Positions 26,253 through 34,715 of a stretch of DNA of 44,435 nucleotides are shown piece by piece. The position numbers were made by a program, and so were the translations under genes. Source of the stretch: Gemmatimonadales bacterium UBA2989 (lineage in GTDB: Bacteria; Gemmatimonadota; Gemmatimonadetes; Longimicrobiales; Gaopeijiaceae); NCBI GenBank assembly GCA_002346625.1, contig DEAF01000027.1, forward strand, positions 27,393 to 71,827, given 5' to 3'. The notes beneath the pieces were generated by a model. It searched no databases. It had not been told where the DNA came from and saw nothing but the letters and a program-made list of their open reading frames with translations. Position 1 is the first letter of the stretch; each line of letters begins with the position of its first letter.

Positions 26253-27538
26253 AACGTCCTCTTCTGATAAGAAATGGGCGAGTTCTGGATCCAAGCCAAA
26301 ATTTTGATTCCCAAGTTGATATTCTCATTTTGGATGGGAGTATAGCATTTAAGGGTGAGAACATAAAAGCTCCGGAAGATGCTCAGGAGATTGATGCTTC
26401 AGGGCTACTGGTAACTCCTGGCCTCATCGATGTTCATGTACACTTCCGAGAACCGGGCGGGGAGCATAAAGAGACCATTGCGACAGGAGCACGAGCTGCT
26501 GGAGCAGGAGGATTTACTGCTGTTTGTGCTATGCCTAACACTAATCCTGTAGTCGATGATCCTGCAGGAGTTGGTTTTGTTATAGCACAAGCAACATCTG
26601 CAAAAGCTGCCAGAGTTTATCCTCTGGGATCTATTTCACTTGGACAAAAGGGGAACCAGCTTGCAGCAATTGGAGAGATGGTGGATGCTGGGGCAGTAGG
26701 TATTACTGACGATGGCAACCCAGTAATGAATTCTGGACTTATGCGACGAGCAATGGAATATGCTCAAGCGTTCGATATACCTGTGGCGGATCACCCAGAA
26801 GATTTGAGCCTATCCGGACAAGGGGTTATGAATGAAGGGCTAGTATCTACAAGGCTAGGTCTCAGGGGAAAACCCAACGCTTCTGAAGACATTCACATTA
26901 TCAGGGATCTTCTATTAGCTGAACTCACAGGAGGCCGTATCCATATACAGCATGTTTCTACGGCCTATGGGGTAGAGGAAATCAGGAAAGCTAAGGCACG
27001 TGGGGTGAGAGTAACTGCAGAAGCTTCACCTCATCATTTAGTGTTAACTGATGAGGAAGTAGAGAATTATAATACAGATGCTAAGATGAACCCCCCTCTC
27101 CGTTCTTCTAGCGACCGCAAAGCGGTACGTCAGGGGTTAGCTGATGGCACTCTGTGTGTTATAGCTACAGATCATGCCCCTCACCATTATGATGAAAAAG
27201 AACAAGCATTCGATGATGCCCCCAACGGTATCGTAGGCCTTGAGACGTCTTTGGGTGTTTTACTAACTCATCTAGTTCGTAAAGATGTTATTGATTTGCC
27301 TACTCTCGTAGACCGCATGAGCTGTGCTCCTGCACGAGCCTTTGGCATTCCTGGCGGTACTCTGTCAGATGGCTCGATAGGTGATGTGACTATTATTGAT
27401 TTGGAAGATTCATGGGTGGTAGATAAATCTTCTTTTTTATCAAAGAGTCACAATACACCTTTTCATGGATGGGATTTAAAAGGACGTGCTAAGTTTACAA
27501 TCGTAGGTGGAGAAATTGTATGGAAACTGGATACCTAG
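26249..27538 (+). CDS. pyrC: Dihydroorotase (type I)
   Basis: 429 residues of the amidohydrolase superfamily, closing carbamoyl-aspartate to dihydroorotate. Metal and substrate motifs: DVHVHFREPGGEHKETI, CAMPNTNPVVD, the ITDDGNPV segment, IQHVSTAYGVEEI, and ATDHAPHH with the catalytic Asp. The length and the HFREPG motif are those of type I dihydroorotases (about 420-430 residues). The ATG overlaps the pyrB stop. The stop (TAG, 27536-27538) shares the palindrome CTAG with the stop of the convergent minus-strand gene, so the two genes overlap by 4 bases with no room for a terminator between them. Confidence 0.97.
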   Translation: MKRPLLIRNGRVLDPSQNFDSQVDILILDGSIAFKGENIKAPEDAQEIDASGLLVTPGLIDVHVHFREPGGEHKETIATGARAAGAGGFTAVCAMPNTNPVVDDPAGVGFVIAQATSAKAARVYPLGSISLGQKGNQLAAIGEMVDAGAVGITDDGNPVMNSGLMRRAMEYAQAFDIPVADHPEDLSLSGQGVMNEGLVSTRLGLRGKPNASEDIHIIRDLLLAELTGGRIHIQHVSTAYGVEEIRKAKARGVRVTAEASPHHLVLTDEEVENYNTDAKMNPPLRSSSDRKAVRQGLADGTLCVIATDHAPHHYDEKEQAFDDAPNGIVGLETSLGVLLTHLVRKDVIDLPTLVDRMSCAPARAFGIPGGTLSDGSIGDVTIIDLEDSWVVDKSSFLSKSHNTPFHGWDLKGRAKFTIVGGEIVWKLDT

Positions 27539-28485
27539 ATAGTTATCCTAAGACCTTCGTATGCCAGTTCGAATCCTCTTTTCCGGATTTCAAGTTGTTG
27601 AGGGCTGTTAATATCTAGTGCTGGATTCGTGTTATTTAAATGAGTGAACATCACCTTACTATTGTTTTTGGATACTTCTTCCAGGAGATCCATGCTGTGG
27701 GGGATCAGAGGGTGGGGGATGTCTTCGATTTTTCTTCCAGGGATTTCTTTGCTTGAATAGAAGCTCCCATCGATGAGGGCTACATCTACTCCTGCCACAA
27801 CTTCAGCTACAGACTTGTCCCATTTCTCCCAGGAATCTATGTCTGGGATATACAAGATACTCTTTTGAGATCCACGGAATATATATCCGACTGTGTCTGA
27901 AAACTCTTGACGATGTGGCACTGGAATCATTTTGACATCGAAAAGCCCATCCACGTTTATCCAGCTGTCCATAGGGATTTGCGGGAAATTTATACGGCCT
28001 TCTTGCACGAGGAGACTCCAGGGAGCATTCTCCGAGAGCATTTTCTTCATAGCTGACGAACAGTAACAGGGGGTCCTATCTATGCCTAATCCTTCTCGTC
28101 CCAAAAGTGCCAACCCCAGATAGTGTCCCATATGGGCATGGGTAAGAAAGATGCCGTCGAAGGGGCCTCGAAGATTTGCATTTTCGCGGAATCCATCTTC
28201 ATCGATAAGATCCATCTGACGAGTAAGATCGGGTGATGCATCTACCAGATAGTAGCGTTTCGCAGCAGGGAATACCAAAGCCAGGGAAGCTACGTAGCGA
28301 GGGCTGTGGCTTTTCCGTGCACGTTCACATCTGTCTGTGTAGCAACCTGTTTGTGGGAGCCCTCCGTCCTGAATCACACCTAGAACCAGGACATAAGGAT
28401 CTGCTTGATCAAATAATTTAATTGGGGAATTAACAGCGAATAGCGCAGACCCTAGAAATGCCCTTCGTGACAGATAGATAGAAAT
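27535..28485 (-). CDS. Tat-exported PqqB-like MBL-fold protein
   Basis: The family N-terminus LGVIQDGGLPQTGC, then YLVDASPDL, the metal motif THAHMGHYLGLALLGREG, VPHRQEFSDTVGYI and FTHLNNTNPA, is PqqB-like MBL. A GTG at 28377 falls inside the conserved QDGG strand, so the true start is upstream. The open frame extends without a stop and contains SRRAFLGSALFAV, a twin-arginine signal. No ATG, GTG or TTG lies ahead of it; ATT 28485, ATC 28479 or CTG 28473 are the candidates, with ATT giving 316 residues and starting 7 bases after the rpsT stop. HAHMGH has Gly in place of the usual Asp, as in related subfamilies. The substrate is unknown. Confidence 0.8.
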   Translation of the reverse strand: MSIYLSRRAFLGSALFAVNSPIKLFDQADPYVLVLGVIQDGGLPQTGCYTDRCERARKSHSPRYVASLALVFPAAKRYYLVDASPDLTRQMDLIDEDGFRENANLRGPFDGIFLTHAHMGHYLGLALLGREGLGIDRTPCYCSSAMKKMLSENAPWSLLVQEGRINFPQIPMDSWINVDGLFDVKMIPVPHRQEFSDTVGYIFRGSQKSILYIPDIDSWEKWDKSVAEVVAGVDVALIDGSFYSSKEIPGRKIEDIPHPLIPHSMDLLEEVSKNNSKVMFTHLNNTNPALDINSPQQLEIRKRGFELAYEGLRITI

Positions 28486-28492
28486 ACCTAAG

Positions 28493-28741
28493 TTATCTGT
28501 TTGCTTTTTGTGCCAGCCTACTCTTGATTCGTGCTACGGTTTTAGGGTGAATCAATCTGTTTGTAGCAGCACGGTCTAAGAGCACTTGGACTTGTCGGTA
28601 TGCGTCCTGAGCACTGGCAGTGTCTCCGGCCTCTTCGGCTCGTTTTATAGCTGTTCGAATCTGAGACCGCCGAGCTCGATTGTATTCGTTCGCAACACGA
28701 CTTAAGCGCATCCGTTTCTTGGCACTCTTTATATTGGGCAT
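28493..28741 (-). CDS. rpsT: 30S ribosomal protein S20
   Basis: 82 residues, highly basic, three long helices, the usual S20 length. The N-terminus MPNIKSAKKRMRLSRVANEYNR is family-typical, and the C-terminus ends KSRLAQKANR. S20 binds 16S rRNA helices in the small-subunit body. GAGGA lies about 5 bases upstream of the ATG. A good promoter sits about 45 bases upstream on the same strand. The Tat-exported MBL gene follows within a few bases, so both are probably on one transcript. Confidence 0.96.
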   Translation of the reverse strand: MPNIKSAKKRMRLSRVANEYNRARRSQIRTAIKRAEEAGDTASAQDAYRQVQVLLDRAATNRLIHPKTVARIKSRLAQKANR

Positions 28742-28783
28742 TCAAATCCTCAAATCTTAACGCTTATCAAAAATGCACACGAA

Positions 28784-28812
28784 ACTATATCCGAAAGATT
28801 GAAGAGGATCAA
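28784..28812 (-). promoter_or_regulatory. Sigma-70-type promoter for rpsT
   Basis: Read on the minus strand, TTGATC (complement of 28807-28812) is followed after exactly 17 bases by TATAGT (complement of 28784-28789), close to consensus TTGACA/TATAAT. It lies 43-71 bases upstream of the rpsT ATG, within the 163-base gap between divergent genes. The call rests on the hexamers and spacing. Confidence 0.6.
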
Positions 28813-28904
28813 GAACCTATAGATTTGAATAAAAAAATATGTTTAAGTTCTAAGGTCAGTTTTAAGGGGTAGCCTCTGCAAGTCAGTCCAGATATTTTCT
28901 GGCA

Positions 28905-29570
28905 ATGGATTTCTTGTCGCTTCTTCCGGTACTTATTCTATCAATCGTGGTGCACGAAGTGGCACATGCTTGGGTGGCTCTTCGCGAGGGAGATGACACA
29001 GCCCAACGGCTTGGGCGCATTACCCTTAACCCATTGTCTCATATGGATATGCTGGGATCGTTCTTAGTTCCGTTTGCACTATATTTTATGGCTGATGGGA
29101 TGATTTTAGGATGGGCTAAACCTGTTCCTGTAAATCCTGGGAAGTTTAGGGACTATAGAAGTGGAGATATAAAGGTTTCACTTGCTGGTATTGTTTCAAA
29201 TGTACTTTTGGCCGTGATATTTACTTTTTTGGTAATACTTCTTCTGAAGATTCAGATGTCAGCTGTCGGTGGAGATGCTGTTTTAGATTTTATGATAAGA
29301 ATGGCACGGTTCGGGATTTTCATTAACCTGATTTTGGCTGTATTTAACCTGATTCCTATTCCTCCTCTCGATGGATCACATGCTGTATATCATCTGCTTC
29401 CACCTCGCTGGGGAGACATTTATCGTTGGGCAGGTCGTTATGGGATGATCTTACTATTGGGTCTCGTGTTTTTTTATCCCCCGTTCTTTATTTTTGCACT
29501 ACAGCCTGTCTTTGTGCTCATGGGTTTTGCGGATGCTTTGATATATAATATGTCTTTTTGGGGAGGATAA
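28905..29570 (+). CDS. Site-2 protease family (M50) membrane metalloprotease
   Basis: 221 residues, about five or six hydrophobic helices. The zinc motif HEVAH is at residues 17-21 in the first helix, and the third-ligand motif is NLIPIPPLDGSHAVYHLLP. This is the minimal M50 layout (Rv0359-like or YwhC-like, about 210-230 residues), a rhomboid-sized intramembrane protease of unassigned substrate. The GW..PVPVNPGKFRDYRSGD loop is typical. The ATG at 28905 is the first in frame. It heads a run with scpA, scpB and the pseudouridine synthase, an arrangement I recognise from many genomes. Confidence 0.9.
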   Translation: MDFLSLLPVLILSIVVHEVAHAWVALREGDDTAQRLGRITLNPLSHMDMLGSFLVPFALYFMADGMILGWAKPVPVNPGKFRDYRSGDIKVSLAGIVSNVLLAVIFTFLVILLLKIQMSAVGGDAVLDFMIRMARFGIFINLILAVFNLIPIPPLDGSHAVYHLLPPRWGDIYRWAGRYGMILLLGLVFFYPPFFIFALQPVFVLMGFADALIYNMSFWGG

Positions 29571-29576
29571 TTCTCT

Positions 29577-30365
29577 GTGGATTTAATACCGGCTGTCATT
29601 CCCCTAGCCAAAGAAGATTTTCTGGTAATCGATATTGAGAGATTCCAGGGGCCTCTTGATTTGCTACTTCACTTAATCAGGAAACAGGATATTGACGTAT
29701 TTGAGATTCCTATTTCCCTGATCACAAGTCAATTCCTAACCGCAATTGGTGGTATAAAAGCTAAAGATCTTGATAATGCTGGAGAGTTTCTGGAAATGGC
29801 TGCTAGCCTCATTAAGATCAAGGCGCAGATGCTTTTGCCAAGATATGACGATGGAGAAGAAGAAGATCCTAGAGTAGAACTTGTCCGACGTCTGTTAGAG
29901 TATGAGCAGATCCGTGAGATCAGTAACAGACTGTCCGCAGCTGAAGCAGACAGTGCCAGACTTTTTGGGAAAGGTTTTTTGGAGCCACGGAATAGTCTTC
30001 CAATTGAGGAAGTTTTACTAGAAACCACTTGGGAAGAGGTGTTGTCAGTGGCCCTTGAAATAACTTCCCCCGATCCAGGTATTCAGAGGCATGTGGTAGC
30101 CACACAAGTGGTTGCTATGGAGGATAAGATGGATTTGATTCTCGAAACACTGGGTCGTGTTCGTAGGATAGAATTCAACAGACTTATTCTGCCATTCAAG
30201 AATCGTATGCATAGTGTGATGACATTTTTGGCTGGGCTCGAGCTTACCAGGAGGCGACGTGTGAAACTTAAGCAGGTTGAGCCGTTTGCAGAATTATGGG
30301 TATATCGTGGTGTTACAGATAGCGAAGAGCTTGAAGGATCACAGGAAAAAGGAGAATCATCGTGA
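29577..30365 (+). CDS. scpA: Segregation and condensation protein A
   Basis: 262 residues. ScpA is the kleisin that bridges SMC heads with ScpB during chromosome segregation. The N-terminal motif RFQGPLDLLLHLIRKQDIDVFEIPI (split across residues 22-46), SLITSQFL and the MAASLIKIKAQMLLPR helix are diagnostic, and the C-terminal winged-helix region (EFNRLILPFKNRMHSVMTFLAGLEL) is present. The start is GTG at 29577. It follows the M50 gene by 6 bases, and its stop overlaps the scpB GTG by 4 bases, so SMC partner proteins are co-translated. Confidence 0.95.
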   Translation: MDLIPAVIPLAKEDFLVIDIERFQGPLDLLLHLIRKQDIDVFEIPISLITSQFLTAIGGIKAKDLDNAGEFLEMAASLIKIKAQMLLPRYDDGEEEDPRVELVRRLLEYEQIREISNRLSAAEADSARLFGKGFLEPRNSLPIEEVLLETTWEEVLSVALEITSPDPGIQRHVVATQVVAMEDKMDLILETLGRVRRIEFNRLILPFKNRMHSVMTFLAGLELTRRRRVKLKQVEPFAELWVYRGVTDSEELEGSQEKGESS

Positions 30366-31102
30366 ATCCCTCTCAAATTGTAGAGGCTGTGCTTTTTGCT
30401 TCGGATGCTCCACTAAATGCAGAAGAAATATCTAGAGCTGATGAGAATTTAAACGAAGATTTGATTGAGCACATAATAGGTGAACTTAATATCGTGTATT
30501 CAGAGTCAGGGCGTGCTTTTGAAATCCGCAATCTTGCGGAGGGATATCAGATCCTTACTAGGCCTGAATTGGCGCCATACCTTGAGCGTTTTGACACTAT
30601 TCCAAAATCTTCTCGCCTATCTAATCCAGCTTTAGAAACTCTGGCTATAATCGCTTACCGACAACCTATAGGTCGAATTGAAATTGAGTATATAAGAGGA
30701 GTTAGCTCGGCAGGTGTGATACGTACTCTGATAGATCGTGGGTTGGCGACTATTATAGCTAGAGGTGAAGGTATTGGCAGGCCCCTTCTGTATGGCACTA
30801 CTCGTCGCTTCCTCGAACATTTTGGTTTTAGATCTCTTGATGACCTGCCTCGCCCAGAAGAAATGCCTGTGATTCTTAGAGACCAGAATACTTTAAAAGA
30901 TGAATTTGTTGAGGAGAGCGATTCTTCAGAAGAATCTTTAGAGGAAGAATCTGAGTTGGGAGTATATGACATTCTAGCCAGCGATTCTTCTTCAGTGGCC
31001 GAGGAGGACGATTATTTGGACGACAGTGGAAATTTCCAGTCCCGTGGTAACGGAACTAATGGACATTCGGTTTCTCTAGAAAAAACTGAGGATATTGAAT
31101 AA
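30362..31102 (+). CDS. scpB: Segregation and condensation protein B
   Basis: 246 residues. Two winged-helix domains are seen: QIVEAVLFASDAPLNAEEI at the start, and LETLAIIAYRQPIGRIEIEYIRGVSS with IGRPLLYGTTRRFLEHFG later. From about 190 the tail is very acidic and Ser-rich, common in ScpB and probably disordered. ScpB binds ScpA (kleisin) and supports SMC loading. The GTG overlaps the scpA stop (GTGA). The next gene's TTG start lies inside its last codons. Confidence 0.94.
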   Translation: MNPSQIVEAVLFASDAPLNAEEISRADENLNEDLIEHIIGELNIVYSESGRAFEIRNLAEGYQILTRPELAPYLERFDTIPKSSRLSNPALETLAIIAYRQPIGRIEIEYIRGVSSAGVIRTLIDRGLATIIARGEGIGRPLLYGTTRRFLEHFGFRSLDDLPRPEEMPVILRDQNTLKDEFVEESDSSEESLEEESELGVYDILASDSSSVAEEDDYLDDSGNFQSRGNGTNGHSVSLEKTEDIE

Positions 31103-31847
31103 ATCTGAAAACTTGGGTCTTATGAGGATACAGAAGTATCTCTCAAGAGCTGGAGTGGCTTCCAGACGAAAGGCTGAAGGTCTTGTAGAGAAAGGAAGAG
31201 TTAGAATAAACGGAGTGGTAGCCACTGTACTCGGAACGAAAGTTGATCCTTATAGAGACATTATAGAAGTAGATAACGAATTGATATCGCTACCTGTATT
31301 CAGTTGGGTCCGTTTTCACAAACCTGCTGGGATAATTACCACTCTTTCTGACACACATGGCAGACCTAAGATCTATGACTTATTGCCTGGAGAATATAGT
31401 GCACTCAGGTATGTTGGCCGGCTCGATATGGATACCGAAGGATTGTTATTGCTCACTAACGATGGAGATCTGGCCAATTTGCTTCAACACCCGAGTACTG
31501 AAGTGGAGCGTGAGTATGAAGTGAAAGTACAAAATATACCTACTGATAAGATTATCGAGAGTCTCCGGAAAGGTGTGGAACTGGAAGACGGCCTAGCTCG
31601 CCCAAGTCTTGTTAGTTTAATAGACAAGAAAGATGGCCATGGGACATTGAAGTTAGTGCTAACGGAAGGGCGCAATCGTGAGGTGAGAAGGATGTTAGAA
31701 GCTGTTGGTCATCCTGTGCTTTTTTTAAGAAGAATTAGATTTGGTTCTGTTAATCTGGGGAATCTTCCAATTGGTCAATGGGAGAAAATGAGTGCAGAGG
31801 AAATTCTAAAACTTGAAAGATATGTTGAAAATCTAAATTACAGCTAA
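31095..31847 (+). CDS. rluB: 23S/16S rRNA pseudouridine synthase, RsuA/RluB family
   Basis: 250 residues. An S4 RNA-binding domain (RIQKYLSRAGVASRRKAEGLV, split over residues 10-31) precedes the catalytic domain, with FHKPAGIITT, the catalytic Asp in GRLDMDTEGLLLLTNDG and the EGRNREVRRMLEAVGHPV motif. RluB modifies U2605 of 23S rRNA (E. coli numbering) and RsuA modifies 16S; the sequence fits RluB slightly better but does not decide. The start is TTG at 31095, preceded by a close GAGG; ATG at 31122 is an alternative. It ends the scpA/scpB unit. Confidence 0.9.
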   Translation: MNKSENLGLMRIQKYLSRAGVASRRKAEGLVEKGRVRINGVVATVLGTKVDPYRDIIEVDNELISLPVFSWVRFHKPAGIITTLSDTHGRPKIYDLLPGEYSALRYVGRLDMDTEGLLLLTNDGDLANLLQHPSTEVEREYEVKVQNIPTDKIIESLRKGVELEDGLARPSLVSLIDKKDGHGTLKLVLTEGRNREVRRMLEAVGHPVLFLRRIRFGSVNLGNLPIGQWEKMSAEEILKLERYVENLNYS

Positions 31848-31930
31848 GAGTTATTTAGAAGAATGATTTTTTTTGAATTCGTCTGCACTTGGATTGATAT
31901 TTAAAATAAGATTAATTTGAGTTTTAATTA

Positions 31931-32004
31931 GGGCCCATAGCTCAGCTGGTTAGAGCAGCGGACTCATAATCCGAAGGTCGTAGGTTCAAGTCCTACTGGG
32001 CCCA
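31931..32004 (+). tRNA. tRNA with CAT anticodon, probably tRNA-Ile2 (possibly tRNA-Met)
   Basis: Acceptor GGGCCCA (31931-31937) pairs with TGGGCCC (31997-32003), the D-arm is AGCTCAGCTGGTTAGAGC, the anticodon loop is CTCATAA (CAT) and the T-arm GTAGG-TTCAAGT-CCTAC is perfect. The discriminator is A at 32004 and no CCA is encoded. The body AGGTCGTAGGTTC resembles tRNA-Ile(CAT), whose C34 is converted to lysidine by TilS, but an elongator tRNA-Met is not excluded. Confidence 0.93.
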
Positions 32005-32059
32005 CTTGTAAATGTGAATAATTGTTATTTGTCTAACGGTGATTGGAGAATCTCGCCAG

Positions 32060-33652
32060 ATGTCCCGATATAAATCTAGCCGAGAGATATCAGTGATTAC
32101 TGATGTACTCAAACGAATCGACCGTCGTATACGATTTAATTTGGTGCTGGATCATCTATCTATATCGATATGTCTGGTTTTTGGAGTATTACTAATTTTT
32201 CAAGTAGGAAAGATGTTATTCCCGATTGTTCCACCTACGAATTTTTCAGTAATTACAGGGTTTTGTGTTTTGTTTATTGTATTCCTTGTTTGGTCTCAAA
32301 GAAGGGGTGGTCGTTTAGCGAAAGCTGCTGTGGTAGCTGATGCACAGGGGTCTCTTCGCGATGAAATTAAAACTGCGTACTGGTTTATGGGCGAAGGAGG
32401 CGGTTCTCCGTGGATAGATCTTCAGCTTAAGAGGGCTGCAGGTACGGCTCGGAATCTTGATTCTAGGCGTTTAGTTCCTACGGTTATCCCTCGGCGTTTT
32501 TGGCTTGCCTTTGGGCTGTTCGTGATTATTCAAACACTGTCCCTAATACCCATTGAAGGTCCGCTCATCACTTTTGCATCGGCTGCTGATTCAAAAACTT
32601 TCACACAAACTCATATTCAAAGACTCCAAGAAATCCAGGATTTGATTAATGATAAAGATGGATTGGAGGGCGAAGAAAATTCAGAGATTTTGACACAATT
32701 CGAGGAAACCCTAAAGGAATTACAGGCTGAGCAGTTGACTACGGAAGAATTCTTGCTCGACATCAAGGAAATCCAAAATGCTCTGGAAGAAGGGAATCTT
32801 CAGATTAATTCTATTGAAGAGGCTTTGGCTGATCTTGCTCGGGATTTGAAAAATTCAAAGGAATTGAAAGATATAGCCGAAGCCTTTAATGATGAAGATC
32901 TGACCCAGGCCTCTGAAATGATGCGTGAGCTCTCAAAGAAATTGTCCAGCCTTACAGAAGAAGAAGTTTCTGGGTTAACTGAGGATCTAAGAAAAATAGC
33001 CATGTCAGATATCCCAGATTTGAAAGATCTTCTAGAGTCTCTCCAAGAAGTTGCGGAAGCAATGGGAAGTCAGAAAATGGTAGAGGCTCAGAAGTCTTTG
33101 GAAGAAGCGGCAGAAAACATGGAAGAAATGTCCCGTAGTCAAGATATGCAAAAAAGAAGAAATGAGGCTTCTCGTCAGATGGATGCCATACAAGAATCCA
33201 CTATTGAACAACAAGTAGGAAGGCAACAGTTACTTGGTATGCAGGAAGGGAAAACTGAAAATGCACAATCGGCTGAGGCTGGTATGGCGATATCTTCTGA
33301 CGAAGTGAAACAGTCAAGTGGCAGTACTGAGGGGCAGGATCCGAGTGGCCCTCCAGGCCATGCGACAAGCAAATCCATGGGCAATGAACAGAAGATTGGT
33401 TCGTCTACAACCTTGGAAGTACAGTTAGAAATGGAAATTGTCGATGAGTCCAAACCCCAAGAAGATCTTGACTCTGAGGATATCTTTCTGAAGGCAAGCC
33501 AACAGGAAAATTCAATATTAGATTATCGTGATATAAATGGGCCCTCGAACTACGCAGCAGGATCATCATTGGGTATAGGTCAGATTCCGTGGTGGCACCG
33601 TAGTCTAGTAAAGGAGTATTTTTTAGCCATCAGACCAGGTGAAAAAAAATGA
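32060..33652 (+). CDS. Membrane-anchored coiled-coil protein, DUF4175-like but lacking the Ig region
   Basis: 530 residues from the ATG at 32060 (GGAG 11 bases upstream; an in-frame GTG at 32039 is possible). Two helices lie near residues 37-56 and 66-85, a segment SPWIDLQLKRAAGTARNLDSR follows, then a third helix, then a long Glu/Lys/Gln-rich coiled coil (EETLKELQAEQL..., SLEEAAENMEEMSRSQ). The end is IPWWHRSLVKEYFLAIRPG. This layout repeats the giant protein at 1862 without its Ig-like region, and both end in a similar P-x3-R-x2-V-x-E-Y-F signature. It starts the MoxR-VWA operon; its stop overlaps the MoxR ATG. Confidence 0.75.
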   Translation: MSRYKSSREISVITDVLKRIDRRIRFNLVLDHLSISICLVFGVLLIFQVGKMLFPIVPPTNFSVITGFCVLFIVFLVWSQRRGGRLAKAAVVADAQGSLRDEIKTAYWFMGEGGGSPWIDLQLKRAAGTARNLDSRRLVPTVIPRRFWLAFGLFVIIQTLSLIPIEGPLITFASAADSKTFTQTHIQRLQEIQDLINDKDGLEGEENSEILTQFEETLKELQAEQLTTEEFLLDIKEIQNALEEGNLQINSIEEALADLARDLKNSKELKDIAEAFNDEDLTQASEMMRELSKKLSSLTEEEVSGLTEDLRKIAMSDIPDLKDLLESLQEVAEAMGSQKMVEAQKSLEEAAENMEEMSRSQDMQKRRNEASRQMDAIQESTIEQQVGRQQLLGMQEGKTENAQSAEAGMAISSDEVKQSSGSTEGQDPSGPPGHATSKSMGNEQKIGSSTTLEVQLEMEIVDESKPQEDLDSEDIFLKASQQENSILDYRDINGPSNYAAGSSLGIGQIPWWHRSLVKEYFLAIRPGEKK

Positions 33653-34644
33653 CTACTGAGGTTGCTAATAAAGTAGAATTGTTTACTGAACAATTCCAAA
33701 TGGTCAAGGAAGAGATTTCAAAAGTTATTGTTGGCAACGAAGAGATCATCGATGGAACCCTTATTAGTCTTTTGGCTAAGGGACATGTTCTACTGGAGGG
33801 CATTCCTGGGATCGGGAAAACCAAAATTGTGGCGACAGTGGCGGACGTTCTTCATCTATCCTTTTCTCGTATTCAATTCACTCCCGACCTGATGCCTGGG
33901 GACATATTGGGAAGTGATGTGGTCCATGAAAGTGACACTGGCGAAAAATTTCTCGATTTCCAAAAAGGGCCTATTTTCACCAATATTCTACTTGCTGACG
34001 AGATTAATCGAGCTACACCCAAAACCCAATCAGCGTTGCTTGAAGCAATGCAGGAGCGCAGTGTAACTGTAGGTAAAACCACTCATCTTCTCGATCCACC
34101 TTTCTTTGTTCTTGCAACGCAGAATCCTTTGGAAATGGAAGGCACATATCCTCTTCCTGAAGCCCAGCTCGACCGGTTTTTTTACAAACTTAGGATTATG
34201 TATCCTGAACCAAACGATATGCACGATATCATGGATCGTACCACTCAGACTGAAGAGCCTCAGGCAGTTACTGTCCTCGATCGTGACCAGATTATCTTGA
34301 TGCGCGAAACGGCTCGCTCCGTACCCATTGCTAGGCCAGTGCAAGATTATGCCATACGCCTGACTCTAGCTACGCATCCAGGCACTTCGTACGCTCATCC
34401 TATGACGGATAAATATGTACGTTTTGGGGCCAGTCCGCGGGGAACACAAGCTCTCGTTATAGGAGGAAAGGTTAACGCCTTGTTGAGTGATCGGGTGCAT
34501 GTGTCCTGTGAAGATATTCGTTCTATGTTGTTGCCGGCACTCCGTCACCGTGTGTTGCTAAATTTTGAGGGAGAGGCTGAACGCATCGAAACGGACACGA
34601 TCCTTACTGAAATCATGAGCGATATTCCTGAGTCTACGGAGTAG
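33649..34644 (+). CDS. MoxR-family AAA+ ATPase
   Basis: 331 residues. Walker A is GIPGIGKT at 51-58, Walker B is LLADEINRA at about 114-122, with sensor ATQNPLEMEGTYPLPEAQLDRF and a C-terminal lid containing SPRGTQALV. MoxR ATPases remodel or load metal into partner proteins bearing VWA domains. Here three such genes follow at once. The ATG overlaps the previous stop by 4 bases (ATGA). The 71-base gap to the next gene contains a good ribosome binding site but no terminator. The exact client is unknown. Confidence 0.94.
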   Translation: MTTEVANKVELFTEQFQMVKEEISKVIVGNEEIIDGTLISLLAKGHVLLEGIPGIGKTKIVATVADVLHLSFSRIQFTPDLMPGDILGSDVVHESDTGEKFLDFQKGPIFTNILLADEINRATPKTQSALLEAMQERSVTVGKTTHLLDPPFFVLATQNPLEMEGTYPLPEAQLDRFFYKLRIMYPEPNDMHDIMDRTTQTEEPQAVTVLDRDQIILMRETARSVPIARPVQDYAIRLTLATHPGTSYAHPMTDKYVRFGASPRGTQALVIGGKVNALLSDRVHVSCEDIRSMLLPALRHRVLLNFEGEAERIETDTILTEIMSDIPESTE

Positions 34645-34715
34645 TCAAAGAGGATTTTTGATGCTTTTATCATATACCCTGTGATAATTTCAGGCAGGAG
34701 GAAACCCTTTAATAT

